From assembly GCA_019873645.1 (NCBI GenBank), contig JAIOAX010000007.1, positions 90,944 to 154,943 of the forward strand: a DNA stretch of 64,000 nucleotides, in the 5' to 3' direction. Made by a program: the position numbers and the translations under genes. A model generated the notes under the pieces. That model had not been told where the DNA came from, searched no databases, and was given only the letters and a program-made list of their open reading frames with translations. This DNA is from Chloroflexota bacterium (GTDB lineage: Bacteria; Chloroflexota; Anaerolineae; B4-G1; SLSP01). Below, in pieces: positions 32,903 through 41,604 of this stretch; positions within the stretch are counted from its first letter, which is position 1; the number at the start of each line of letters is the position of its first letter.

Positions 32903-34360
32903 ATGAATGATCAAGACTACCGGCACGCCAAACGTCGTGCTGTGCGTTTGGTGAAAGCCGGAGACTATGCCGGCGCTATCGAAATTTTGCAGATGCTGCG
33001 CGACACTCCGATCAAGCCACCCCGGAAATCTTACGGACTTTTCTGGCTGGCCGTCTGCTTCGTCCTGGTCGGCGGTATGTTGATGGGGTTAGGCGCGCGC
33101 TCTCTGCGTCCCTCTGACCCGCCGGCCATAGTCGCGCCATCACCTACGTTGACTGCATCGCCGACGCCGGAGCCGCTGGTCCCTACCCGCACGCCAACTT
33201 TGACCGTGCCGCCAAGTTCCACCATCACGCCATCGCCGACCTCTACATTCTCCCCGACACCATCACCTGCGGCAACGCAGTCTCCAGTGCCGGAGTCAAC
33301 CGTCACACCGACGAAACCTGTCATCACGCCGGCAACACCGCGTCCTCCGGCAACGTCTGCCGGAACGTCAACGCCGCCGGCTCCCTTGCCGCCAACGCCG
33401 ACATCACTGCCTACTGAGACGCCAATTCCCATATCGGCTTCAGATTTCACCGTGCCCCCTCATGAACGTTTTCGTTTGGGCGTATCCCTGCCCGGTGGGG
33501 CAAAAGGGGGCTATGATCTGTTCACCTTGCGCGCTGGCTGGGTGATGGATTGGGCAGCGCGCAGCGCGCCGGTATTGCCGCCGGGGGTGGATTATATGCC
33601 TACAGTGCGGATGGGCGGGGGAAAGCTCTCCCCGGATGCTGCAACGCTGACTTCTGTAGCGGCGGCACGGCCTGGTTCGACCTGGTTGATCTCTAACGAG
33701 CCGGATGTGCGCTGGCAGGACAATGTAGACCCGGTGACTTATGCGCGGCTGTACCACGAAGCCTATACGGCGATCAAAGCGGGCGATCCTTCGGCTATCG
33801 TGGCGGCGGGTGGGATTGCCCAGCCTACGCCGCTGCGCCTGCGCTATCTCGATCTCGTATTGGAAGCCTACCGCAATGAATTCGGTGCAACGCTTCCGGC
33901 GCAAGCCTGGCATATCCACAATTACATGCTCCACGAAGAACGCAATTCCTGGGGCGTGGATATTCCGCCGGGCATCCCCGACAATACCGGCATTCTGTAC
34001 AGCATTGACGATTCCGGCAACCTGGAGGCCTTCCGCGCGCAAATTTACAGCTTCCGCCGCTGGATGGCTTCGCGAGGGTATGGCGGACAGCCGCTCATCG
34101 TCTCTGAATTCGGCGTGCCGATGCCGGAAGATTACGGATTCCCGCCGGAGCGTATGGCCGATTTTATGCGCGAGACCTGGCGTTTCTTCCTGACGGCGGC
34201 AGATGGTGGGCTGGGCGACCCCAATGACGGTGGACGCCTGGTGCAACGTTGGTGCTGGTTCAGCCTGTACTACTCGGTTTATCCGACCGGCAATCTCGTG
34301 GATGCCGATGGACGCTGGACCCTGTTGGGACGGACATGGATTTCTTTCGTGGGTGACTGA
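32903..34360 (+). CDS. Membrane-anchored TIM-barrel glycoside hydrolase-like protein
   Basis: A 485-residue protein. A short cytoplasmic N-terminus (about 1-45) with AGDYAGAIEILQMLRD resembles a single TPR-like helix pair. A membrane helix (about 46-68) and a Thr/Pro/Ser-rich stalk (about 70-180) follow, then an extracellular catalytic-type domain (about 185-485). The domain shows two well placed glutamates, E266 in SNEPD and E402 in IVSEFGVP, the acid/base and nucleophile pattern of clan GH-A hydrolases, plus WHIHNYM. The exact GH family and substrate are unknown. The correct ATG (32903) is the second after GGAGG; the first (32899) hits a stop after three codons. It may trim or remodel surface glycans made by the adjacent locus. 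Confidence 0.75.
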   Translation: MNDQDYRHAKRRAVRLVKAGDYAGAIEILQMLRDTPIKPPRKSYGLFWLAVCFVLVGGMLMGLGARSLRPSDPPAIVAPSPTLTASPTPEPLVPTRTPTLTVPPSSTITPSPTSTFSPTPSPAATQSPVPESTVTPTKPVITPATPRPPATSAGTSTPPAPLPPTPTSLPTETPIPISASDFTVPPHERFRLGVSLPGGAKGGYDLFTLRAGWVMDWAARSAPVLPPGVDYMPTVRMGGGKLSPDAATLTSVAAARPGSTWLISNEPDVRWQDNVDPVTYARLYHEAYTAIKAGDPSAIVAAGGIAQPTPLRLRYLDLVLEAYRNEFGATLPAQAWHIHNYMLHEERNSWGVDIPPGIPDNTGILYSIDDSGNLEAFRAQIYSFRRWMASRGYGGQPLIVSEFGVPMPEDYGFPPERMADFMRETWRFFLTAADGGLGDPNDGGRLVQRWCWFSLYYSVYPTGNLVDADGRWTLLGRTWISFVGD

Positions 34361-34362
34361 GT

Positions 34363-35373
34363 ATGCAATCAACCTGGTGGGCGCAACTTAAGTCTCGGAC
34401 GCAGGTCTTGCGGTGGATTTTGAGCCTGGGGGTGATGGTGCTCTCGGTGTGGCTGTTGCTCCGTGAGCTGGATTGGGCGCAGGTTCTCAGTGCGTTGCGG
34501 TCGGCGGAGTATGCCTGGGTCGTCCTCGGCGTGCTGGCGATTGTGGGGACCTTCTTCTCGCGGGTGTGGCGCTGGCAGGCGCTTCTGTGGCGTTCTGATT
34601 TGCGCTTCTGGCCGGCGTTGACGGCACTGCTGGTAGGCCAGGTGGCGAATCTGGTGTTGCCGATGCGCGGCGGCGACCTGGTGCGGGCGATGTGGGTGCG
34701 CCCGGAGCGCGCTACCGAACGCAGTGCGGGCGCATCGGAGGCATTGGGTAGCGTGGCATTGGAAAAGGTGTGGGATCTGCTGGCGTTGCTGCTGTGCGGC
34801 CTGTTGTTGCTGGCGCTCGCACCTCTGCCGGCGTGGTTCTCGCAGTCCACGTGGTCTACGGCAGGGATTTTGGTCATCGGTGGGCTGGTGCTGTGGGCCG
34901 GCTTGCGCTGGCAGGATGTATTATTCCGTTGGGCGGCGCTCATCCTGGCGCGTTTTCCGGCAGGATGGGACAAAGCCTTGTTGCCGCGTTTGCAACGTCT
35001 GGCGCAGGGTTTGAACTCCCTGCAGAGCGCGCAGGCTTCCGGGCGCGTTTTCCTGTGGACGGTGCTCTATTGGGGCTGCGGCGCGCTGGCAAACTGGGCG
35101 GTGATGCGCGCGTTTGGCGTCCATTCGCCGGTTGCGGCTATCTTCCTGCTGGCGGCATTGATGGTGGGTAACGCGGTCGTCCCGACACCGGCACGCCTGG
35201 GCGTCTTTGAGGGCCTGTGTGTGGTCTCGCTAGGTTTATTCGACGTGCCTTACGATCTGGCGCTGGCGATTGGCCTGGTGTTGCATCTGGTGGTGATGGG
35301 GCCGCCGTTGATCGCGGCAGGGCTGCTGGCCGCGCTATCCCAGTTGCTGCGGAGGAGCCATGAATCAGCCTGA
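34363..35373 (+). CDS. UPF0104 / lysylphosphatidylglycerol-synthase-like integral membrane protein
   Basis: A 336-residue polytopic membrane protein with about eight hydrophobic helices, matching the LPG_synthase_TM (COG0392) family. Characteristic features are RVWRWQALL after the second helix, LPMRGGDLVRAMW, the LGSVALEKVWDLLALL segment and PTPARLGVFEGL late in the chain. In phosphatidylglycerol lysyltransferases this domain flips the lipid; in glycan loci, stand-alone members are proposed lipid or lipid-linked-sugar transporters. It starts two bases after the hydrolase-like gene and overlaps the following GT2 by 14 bases, so it belongs to the glycan operon. Substrate cannot be read from the sequence. 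Confidence 0.85.
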   Translation: MQSTWWAQLKSRTQVLRWILSLGVMVLSVWLLLRELDWAQVLSALRSAEYAWVVLGVLAIVGTFFSRVWRWQALLWRSDLRFWPALTALLVGQVANLVLPMRGGDLVRAMWVRPERATERSAGASEALGSVALEKVWDLLALLLCGLLLLALAPLPAWFSQSTWSTAGILVIGGLVLWAGLRWQDVLFRWAALILARFPAGWDKALLPRLQRLAQGLNSLQSAQASGRVFLWTVLYWGCGALANWAVMRAFGVHSPVAAIFLLAALMVGNAVVPTPARLGVFEGLCVVSLGLFDVPYDLALAIGLVLHLVVMGPPLIAAGLLAALSQLLRRSHESA

Positions 35374-36340
35374 GTATTCGGTGGTTGTGCCGGCCTATCA
35401 GGCGGCGGAGGTCATCGGCGCGTGTGTGCGGGCGTTGGTGCAGCAGACGGTTGAGCGCGCGCGTTACGAAATCATCGTTGTAGACGACGGCTCAACCGAT
35501 GGTACGGCGGACGCGGCGCAGGCAGCCGGCGCGGACCGTGTGGTGCGCGTCCCGCACGGAGGCCCGGCAGCGGCACGCAACGCTGGCATTGCGGCGGCGC
35601 AGGGCGAGATTGTTCTGTTTACCGATGCGGACTGTGAACCGGCAGCGGACTGGATCGCACGGATGACCGCGCCGTTTGCCGACCCACAGGTGATGGGGGC
35701 GAAGGGCACCTATCGCACGCGCCAGTCATCGTTGATTGCCCGACTGGTGCAGTTGGAATTTGAAATCCGCTATGCGCGCATGGTTGCGCTGCCACGCATT
35801 GATTTCGTGGACACCTACGCAGCGGCCTATCGTCGCGCACTCCTGGTTGAGTACGGCGGCTTTGACACGGCCTTTCCCATACCCTCGGCGGAAGATGTGG
35901 ACCTCTCTTTCCGTCTGGCGCGCGCCGGACACCGGCTGGTGTTTGCGCCCGAAGCCTGGGTCTGGCACCGGCATCCGGCGTCGCTGCGGCGTTATCTGGC
36001 CCGCAAGGCGCGCTTCGGCTACTGGCGTGCGCTGCTCTATGTCCGTTATCCCGACAAAATTGCCGGTGATGCGCACACCGATCCGGCGTTGAAACCGCAG
36101 TTCGTGCTCACGGCGTTATTGGGGTTGACGGCCATTGTGGGGTTGTTCTGGCGTCCGGCGTGGATCGTGGCCGGGTTGCTGCTCATAGCTTTCCTGGCAA
36201 CGACGCTGCCTTTTGTACGGTGGGCATGGCAGAGTGACCCGGCTGTGGCGCTAATCTGGCCCGGTGTGACGCTGCTGCGCGTCGTGATACAAGGCTCAGG
36301 GTTGGCATTTGGTCTGCTGCGGCAACTTGTGAAGAAATGA
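35360..36340 (+). CDS. Family 2 glycosyltransferase with C-terminal membrane helices
   Basis: A 326-residue GT-A enzyme. The nucleotide-sugar site has VVDDGSTDGT (about residues 36-45) and the metal-binding DxD is FTDADCEP (about 92). The stretch PSAEDVDLSFRLARAGH is the ED acceptor/catalytic motif of GT2, followed by WVWHRHP. Two hydrophobic helices near the end (about 250-290) anchor it in the membrane, so it most likely adds sugars to a lipid-linked acceptor on the cytoplasmic face. Its reading frame overlaps both neighbours (UPF0104 upstream, DUF2723 downstream by four bases), showing a coupled operon. Confidence 0.9.
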   Translation: MNQPEYSVVVPAYQAAEVIGACVRALVQQTVERARYEIIVVDDGSTDGTADAAQAAGADRVVRVPHGGPAAARNAGIAAAQGEIVLFTDADCEPAADWIARMTAPFADPQVMGAKGTYRTRQSSLIARLVQLEFEIRYARMVALPRIDFVDTYAAAYRRALLVEYGGFDTAFPIPSAEDVDLSFRLARAGHRLVFAPEAWVWHRHPASLRRYLARKARFGYWRALLYVRYPDKIAGDAHTDPALKPQFVLTALLGLTAIVGLFWRPAWIVAGLLLIAFLATTLPFVRWAWQSDPAVALIWPGVTLLRVVIQGSGLAFGLLRQLVKK

Positions 36341-37764
36341 ACCTTCGTGCGCGTCTACCGATCGCGCTGCTGGCCGGAGGGCTGGCCTTGCTGGTATACG
36401 AGTTGACGCTGGCGCCATCGCTCACCTGGGCGCATTGGGGCGGGGACGGCGGCGATTTCATCACGGCAGCGGTCACCGGGCGGATGCCGCATCCACCGGG
36501 ATTTCCGCTTTATCTGGCGTTGGCGCGTCTCTGGGTGCTTCTTCCCCTCCGCAATCCGGCCTGGCGGCTCAACCTGCTCTCGGCGCTGATGGCGGCCGGG
36601 GCGGTCACATTGACCGCGTTTGCCCTTCAACGTCGGGAAAAATCTCCGTGGATCGTACTTGCGGCGTCGCTCACCCTGGCGTTTGCCCCGTTGTTCTGGT
36701 CGCAGGCGCTCATCACGGAAGTCTACACAACGGCGACGTTCTTTGTGGCGTTGGCGAATTGCGAATTACGAATTACGAATTACGAACCCCCAATCCCTAA
36801 TCCCCAATCCCTAATCTTCAACGGTCTATTGTGTGGCCTGGGGATGTCCGTGCACCCGACATTGGTGTTCCTGATGCCATTGTGGATTATCCATTTGCCA
36901 CGAGATCATAAAGAGAGTATAATTTCCGACTCGCAGTTACATCTTCCCGTCTACTGTCTACCGTCTACCGTCTACCGTCTACTTCTTTTCTTCACTGGCC
37001 TGGGTATCGGCCTGCTCCCCTATGCCCTCTTACCTCTTTTCGGCTCGTGGCCACAGCCGTGGGGCGACCTGCGCACCATCGCCGGGTGGTGGGATGTAGT
37101 GCGTGCGCGGCTGTATTGGGGGTACGCTTTTGGATTGCCATGGGCCGAATGGCCTGCGCGCTTATGGATGTGGGCGCGACTGCTGATCGGACAGTTCTCG
37201 CCGGTGGGGGGGGCACTGGTATTACTTGGCGTCTGGCTCCAACAACGCTCCTGTCGTCGGGAGATACTGGGGTTGGCAGCGGCCGGTGGCTTACTGGCTC
37301 TGTTTGCGCTTGGCTACACTCCGCCGGACGCAATCCTGTATTTGTTGCCGTTACTGCCGTTCTTTATTCCCTGGCTCGCCGTGGGGCTGCGTTGGCTGGT
37401 GCACAAAGGTTTGCCTGCCTGGGCGACGCTGGCCTTGCCGTTGTCACTGCTTGTATGGAACTGGCAGTCCCTGGATTTGCGTCGCGACGCTGAAGCGGTT
37501 TTGTGGTACAATCGTGTTCTGGATGCGGCGCCAGCGGATGCCGTTTTGTTGACGCAGAACGGCGCGCACACCTTTGCGTTGTGGTATGCGCAGGAAGCGG
37601 CGGGACTGCGACAGGATGTGTTAGTTATAGACCGGAATTTGTGGAATCAGGAAAGTTACCGGCAGTTTTTATATCGGCAGATGGGACGCGCGGGCGTTGC
37701 GCCGGAGGATTTGGCGGCGAGTCGGCCTGTGTGTTATGTTGAGGAGGGGATAACGTGTCCATAG
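36337..37764 (+). CDS. DUF2723 membrane protein (GT-C-like), carrying in-frame heptanucleotide repeats
   Basis: A 475-residue polytopic membrane protein. The N-terminus with LTLAPSLTWAHWGGDGGDFITAA and GRMPHPPGFPLYL is the DUF2723 signature; this family belongs to the GT-C superfamily related to protein O-mannosyltransferases, with the Asp of GGDGGD as likely catalytic residue. It probably transfers a sugar from a lipid donor outside the membrane. Two stretches are foreign to the family: residues about 140-160 (CELRITNYEPPIPNPQSLI) and about 195-216, encoded by tandem GAATTAC, CCCCAAT/CCCTAAT and CCGTCTA heptads. They lie in loops between hydrophobic helices and keep the frame open. It overlaps the DUF4012 gene by 10 bases. 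Confidence 0.85.
   Translation: MNLRARLPIALLAGGLALLVYELTLAPSLTWAHWGGDGGDFITAAVTGRMPHPPGFPLYLALARLWVLLPLRNPAWRLNLLSALMAAGAVTLTAFALQRREKSPWIVLAASLTLAFAPLFWSQALITEVYTTATFFVALANCELRITNYEPPIPNPQSLIFNGLLCGLGMSVHPTLVFLMPLWIIHLPRDHKESIISDSQLHLPVYCLPSTVYRLLLFFTGLGIGLLPYALLPLFGSWPQPWGDLRTIAGWWDVVRARLYWGYAFGLPWAEWPARLWMWARLLIGQFSPVGGALVLLGVWLQQRSCRREILGLAAAGGLLALFALGYTPPDAILYLLPLLPFFIPWLAVGLRWLVHKGLPAWATLALPLSLLVWNWQSLDLRRDAEAVLWYNRVLDAAPADAVLLTQNGAHTFALWYAQEAAGLRQDVLVIDRNLWNQESYRQFLYRQMGRAGVAPEDLAASRPVCYVEEGITCP
36756..36815 (+). repeat. Heptanucleotide repeats inside a coding sequence (GAATTAC, CCCCAAT/CCCTAAT)
   Basis: Four heptads GAATTGC/GAATTAC (36756-36783) are followed by CCCCAAT, CCCTAAT, CCCCAAT, CCCTAAT (36788-36815). 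Read in the gene frame they give a 7-residue periodic peptide. The CCCTAAT heptads also occur between genes at 2530-2545. Confidence 0.92.
36947..36984 (+). repeat. Heptanucleotide CCGTCTA repeats inside a coding sequence
   Basis: Five tandem heptads: CCGTCTA, CTGTCTA, CCGTCTA, CCGTCTA, CCGTCTA. It is preceded by AGTATAATTTCCG, which resembles AGTATAATCGCCG beside the intergenic CCGTCTA tract at 29062-29092. Confidence 0.92.
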
Positions 37765-39689
37765 TTGATCGCCATAGACGCAAGATCGCGCTAGGCCTGA
37801 TGATCGTTGGCCTGCTTCTGATCGTGCTGTGGATAGGACAGACAACCTTTGCGGCGCTGTCGCTGGCGCGCTCATTGAAGACAGCGCAGACGCTGCTCGA
37901 TGATCCCCAGACAACCGATATGGCGGCGCTAGGCAAATGGCTGCGGCAGACGCGGCGTGATGTAGTAACACTCCGCCGCAATGTCGGTTGGCTTGCCGGT
38001 ATGGGGCCGGCGTTCCGCGGGTTGCCGAAGGTGGGGGCCATTGCCGGTGACGCACCGGCACTGCTTACCCTGGCCGATGGGCTGACCGAGGCCGGTGTCT
38101 TGCTGTGGGAGGCCGCCGAACCGGCGCTGACGGCCGCCCAAACCGGTGACTCGATGCTGGAGATGGTACCGGTTGTGTTCGCGCGCCTTACGCCGAATCT
38201 GCCGCGCGCCCGCGTTGCCATCGCCACAGTACGTGCGGCTTACACTACATTGAATGTGGCCGCTCTGCCGGCTCGTTTGCAGGGACCACTGATGAAACTC
38301 GGCCCCTTATTGCCGTTGTTGGACGATGGTCTGGCGTTTGCCGAAATGGGGCCGGCGTTGCTGGGGCTGGACGCGCCGCGCACTTATCTGGCGTTGGCGA
38401 TCAATGAGAGCGAGTTGCGAGCCGGCGGAGGGTTCATCAGTGGCGTTGGAGAGGTGCACGTTGAAGGTGGGAAGATCACCAGCATGGCCTTTGTGGATAG
38501 TTACGCCGTAGATGATTTTAAGCAACCTTATCCACTTGCACCGGAGCCGCTACGCCAGTTTATGGGCATCGAATTGCTGGTGTTCCGGGATAGCAACTGG
38601 TCGCCCGATTTCCCGACGGCGGCGCGACAGGCCCTGGAATTGTATCGTCCGCAACATCCGGTCAGTGTGGATGGCCTCATCACCGTGGATCAGCGTGCAG
38701 CGCAGCGGCTTCTGGATGTTCTCGGCCCCATCAAGTTGCCTGACTCAGATGAACCTGTGACCGGTGCGACCTTGTTGGAGTATCTTTATAACGCATGGGC
38801 GCCGGAGGATGGTAACCTGAGCGGTGAGTGGTGGCAGCAGCGCAAAGCGTTTATGGGTACAGTGGCCGCAGCCGTGATGGCACGCATTGCCGAAGGGGAT
38901 GTGAACTGGCTGAGTCTGGCGAAGGCTGTGCGCCAACTTATCGCCGAAAAACACATTATGATGTACTTTGTGGATGAAAATGTGCAGGCGTTGTTGACCT
39001 CGCACGGCTGGGATGCCGGACTGCGCGCGCCGCAAGGCGACTATGCTCTGTTGGTGGAAGCGAATGTGGGGTACAACAAAGCCAGCGTCAAACTGGAGCG
39101 TGCTTTCACCTACGCCGTAGACCTCACTCAGTCGCCGCCGCACGTGACAATGACGCTCGCCTACACCCACACCAGTCAGGTAGCTATTGCTTGCGTCCCC
39201 GAAGCGCGCTATGATCCCGAATACACACAGATGATGGATCGCTGCTATTGGGGGTATCTGCGCCTCTATGCGCCCCAGGGGGCGCAACTGCTGGAGGCCA
39301 GCCGGCATCCGATTCCGGCGGAGGCTGTCGCCAATGGGCAGCCATGGGAGGGCATAGCGCGTATCGCGGTGGCGCCGGAAGGGCCATATACCGTTTTTGA
39401 GCAGGCATTGCTTCTGCCGACGGCCTCGCAGGCGACGGTCTCTTTCACCTATACGCTGCCGGATAACGTAGTGCAGCGGAACTCTGACGGCACATTCACC
39501 TATCACCTGCTATGGCAAAAACAACCCGGATTGCATAAGGCAGCGGCGCGCGTGGTCTTGCGTCTTCCTCAAAATGCTGTATTATGTCCATCGCAGCCCT
39601 ATCTCCGCGCTGCGGACGGCGGTGTATGGGTGTATACGGCGGATATGACCGTAGACCAAGATGTGAGTGTTTGCTACGCAGTGCCATAG
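37755..39689 (+). CDS. DUF4012 domain protein, membrane anchored
   Basis: A 644-residue protein starting at GTG 37755 behind GAGGAGGGG. One N-terminal membrane helix (about residues 11-31) is followed by a helical region (about 35-195) and the DUF4012 core with LALAINESELRAGGGFISGVGEV near residue 215 and ELLVFRDSNWSPDFPTAARQA near residue 273. DUF4012 proteins are of unknown function but occur regularly in polysaccharide loci of Gram-positive bacteria and Chloroflexota; the DNE-x-E-xR-GGGF region resembles the LytR-CpsA-Psr ligase context, and a transferase role at the outer face of the membrane is a fair guess. The C-terminal 150 residues are beta-rich and end without an anchor. Confidence 0.85.
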   Translation: MSIVDRHRRKIALGLMIVGLLLIVLWIGQTTFAALSLARSLKTAQTLLDDPQTTDMAALGKWLRQTRRDVVTLRRNVGWLAGMGPAFRGLPKVGAIAGDAPALLTLADGLTEAGVLLWEAAEPALTAAQTGDSMLEMVPVVFARLTPNLPRARVAIATVRAAYTTLNVAALPARLQGPLMKLGPLLPLLDDGLAFAEMGPALLGLDAPRTYLALAINESELRAGGGFISGVGEVHVEGGKITSMAFVDSYAVDDFKQPYPLAPEPLRQFMGIELLVFRDSNWSPDFPTAARQALELYRPQHPVSVDGLITVDQRAAQRLLDVLGPIKLPDSDEPVTGATLLEYLYNAWAPEDGNLSGEWWQQRKAFMGTVAAAVMARIAEGDVNWLSLAKAVRQLIAEKHIMMYFVDENVQALLTSHGWDAGLRAPQGDYALLVEANVGYNKASVKLERAFTYAVDLTQSPPHVTMTLAYTHTSQVAIACVPEARYDPEYTQMMDRCYWGYLRLYAPQGAQLLEASRHPIPAEAVANGQPWEGIARIAVAPEGPYTVFEQALLLPTASQATVSFTYTLPDNVVQRNSDGTFTYHLLWQKQPGLHKAAARVVLRLPQNAVLCPSQPYLRAADGGVWVYTADMTVDQDVSVCYAVP

Positions 39690-39699
39690 GAAGGTAACC

Positions 39700-40338
39700 A
39701 TGAATAAGCGACAATGGCTATTGATGGGCTGGTTGCTGATCACGATAGCGTTGGCCGGATTGGCAATGCTGCCGGAAGTCTGGGCGAGGCCAGTGCAGGA
39801 TAACTGGACCGTGCCAACTCGCACGCCAACGCCGGGACCGACAACACCGCCGCCACCGACGACCCCACCGCCATCAACCACACAGGCGCCACCAGCGACT
39901 CAACCCCCATCGCCAACCGAGCCGCCAGCAACCGAACCGCCGCCGGTTGCGCCCACTGCGACGCAAATACCGGACGTGACGGCTACTACGACACCCAAAC
40001 TTCCTACTGCGACAGCCGCGCCGGCCACACCTGAGTCGGCCACGCCTACAGCGACTGTCTTGCCGGCCATATCTACGGTTGAGGTTACGGCGACGGCTAC
40101 ATTATCGCCACACAACTCCCCTACACTTGAAGGGACTACGCCAAAAGCGACCGGCGGAACGCAAAATGCAACGCCATCGCCGCCGCCGACGGCTCGACCG
40201 ACCATTTCGACGCCGACGGCCGAGGCTACGTCGGAGGCCACACGCTCAGAGGCAGGAGGGCCATGGCTTTTCTGCAGTGGTGCGGGATTACTGGTGGTCG
40301 GTCTGGTACTCTTGCTCCTATGGCGACGCCAGGGATGA
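39700..40338 (+). CDS. Secreted Thr/Pro-rich stalk protein with C-terminal membrane anchor
   Basis: The ATG at 39700 behind AGGAAGG gives a 212-residue protein; the track start lies inside the previous gene. It has a signal peptide (RQWLLMGWLLITIALAGLAMLP, cleavage near VWA), about 150 residues of low-complexity TPTPPP/ATAT sequence, and a final helix (WLFCSGAGLLVVGLVLLLLW) with basic tail RRQG. No folded domain is present. Such sequences are typical heavily O-glycosylated stalks, and its place between DUF4012 and the ABC ATPase in a glycan locus that has a DUF2723 GT-C protein makes it a possible substrate of that enzyme. This is inference. Confidence 0.75.
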   Translation: MNKRQWLLMGWLLITIALAGLAMLPEVWARPVQDNWTVPTRTPTPGPTTPPPPTTPPPSTTQAPPATQPPSPTEPPATEPPPVAPTATQIPDVTATTTPKLPTATAAPATPESATPTATVLPAISTVEVTATATLSPHNSPTLEGTTPKATGGTQNATPSPPPTARPTISTPTAEATSEATRSEAGGPWLFCSGAGLLVVGLVLLLLWRRQG

Positions 40339-40350
40339 ACGAGGTTATTT

Positions 40351-41604
40351 GTGACGGAACCGATCATCGTTTTTGACCACGTTTCTAAGACCTTCAATCT
40401 GCATAGCAACCGTTCACGTTCGTTTCAAGAAGCACTGATCAACTTGGGACGGCGGCAGCCGCGCGTCCATGATGATTTGCATGCCCTGCGCGATGTCAGC
40501 TTTACCGTTGAGCGTGGGACAACGGTGGGCTTCATCGGTCCAAACGGCGCCGGCAAGAGCACCCTGCTCAAACTCATCGCGCGCATCCTTGAACCTGACG
40601 CCGGTAAAATCACGGTGCTCGGCCGGGTGGGAGCGCTGTTGGAACTCGGCGCGGGTTTCCACCCGGAACTGAGCGGGCGCGAGAACATTTACCTGAACGC
40701 TTCGATTATGGGCTTAAGCCGCCACGAAGTGGACCGGCGCTTCGATGAAATTGTGGCTTTTTCGGAACTGGGACGTTTCATTGATGTGCCGGTGAAACAC
40801 TATTCTTCGGGGATGTATGTACGACTCGGCTTTGCCGTTGCAGTTAATATCGCCCCGGAGATTTTGCTGGTAGATGAAGTCCTGGCGGTGGGGGATGCCG
40901 CGTTTCAGCACAAGTGCACCGACCGCATCGCACAAATGCGGCGCGAAGGCGTGACCATCGTGTGGGTCTCGCACGACCTGGGAACTGTCCAAACCTTGTG
41001 CCATCAAGCGATCTGGTTCAACGAGGGGCGCGTCGCAGCGCACGGCGAAGCTACCGATGTGGTGATGGCCTATCTGTCGCATGTGGCCGAACAAGAGGAG
41101 GCGCGTGCGCATCTTGAGTCGGCATCGCAGGCAGAACAGGCAAAGCAGACGGAACAGGCGGTCCGAAATCGTTGGGGCACGGGGAAGGTCCGCATCACCG
41201 ATGTCAAGCTGTGCGATGGGCAAGGTAATCCGGCGGTCACATTCAGGACCGGGGAGCCGCTGCATATCCATCTGCGTTATCAGGTCGAAGAGCGGGTGGC
41301 CGAACCGGTGTTCGGTCTGGCGATCCATCATCAGAGCGGGACGCACATTTGCGGGCCGAACACCCACTTCGGCGGGTTGGAGATCACAGAAATTAGTGGC
41401 ACAGGCGAGGTCGTCTATACGGTTCCGGCTTTGCCCCTGTTGGAAGGTGCTTATACGGTCTCAGTATCGGCCCACAATCGGATGGACACGGAGATGTTTG
41501 ACTATCACGACCGTCTGTACCCTTTCCGCGTCTATCCGGGCAAGTCGCCGGAACGCTATGGCTTGATGACTTTGAATGGGTATTGGCGGTTGAATGAAGA
41601 CTGA
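40351..41604 (+). CDS. Polysaccharide ABC exporter ATPase, Wzt type
   Basis: A 417-residue ATPase starting at GTG 40351. The nucleotide-binding domain (about 1-245) has Walker A GPNGAGKST (about 63-71), the O-antigen exporter-specific stretch GRVGALLELGAGFHPELSGREN, signature YSSGM, Walker B ILLVDEVLAVGD and the switch histidine in WVSHDL. After an Ala/Glu/Gln-rich linker, residues about 275-415 form a beta-sandwich like the Wzt C-terminal carbohydrate-binding domain, which recognises the capped non-reducing end of the glycan. Its membrane partner (Wzm) is not in the window; the gene may lie elsewhere. It overlaps the next gene by 11 bases. With the methyltransferases downstream, a methyl-terminated, Wzt-recognised glycan is a reasonable inference. 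Confidence 0.9.
   Translation: MTEPIIVFDHVSKTFNLHSNRSRSFQEALINLGRRQPRVHDDLHALRDVSFTVERGTTVGFIGPNGAGKSTLLKLIARILEPDAGKITVLGRVGALLELGAGFHPELSGRENIYLNASIMGLSRHEVDRRFDEIVAFSELGRFIDVPVKHYSSGMYVRLGFAVAVNIAPEILLVDEVLAVGDAAFQHKCTDRIAQMRREGVTIVWVSHDLGTVQTLCHQAIWFNEGRVAAHGEATDVVMAYLSHVAEQEEARAHLESASQAEQAKQTEQAVRNRWGTGKVRITDVKLCDGQGNPAVTFRTGEPLHIHLRYQVEERVAEPVFGLAIHHQSGTHICGPNTHFGGLEITEISGTGEVVYTVPALPLLEGAYTVSVSAHNRMDTEMFDYHDRLYPFRVYPGKSPERYGLMTLNGYWRLNED

Noticed and set aside
36756-36984. CRISPR-like array
   Set aside because: Units are contiguous 7-mers without spacers and lie inside a coding frame; no cas gene is in the window.
39700-40338. Sortase LPXTG anchor on the Thr/Pro-rich protein
   Set aside because: A C-terminal helix and RRQG tail are present, but no LPXTG-like motif precedes the helix, and no sortase gene is seen.
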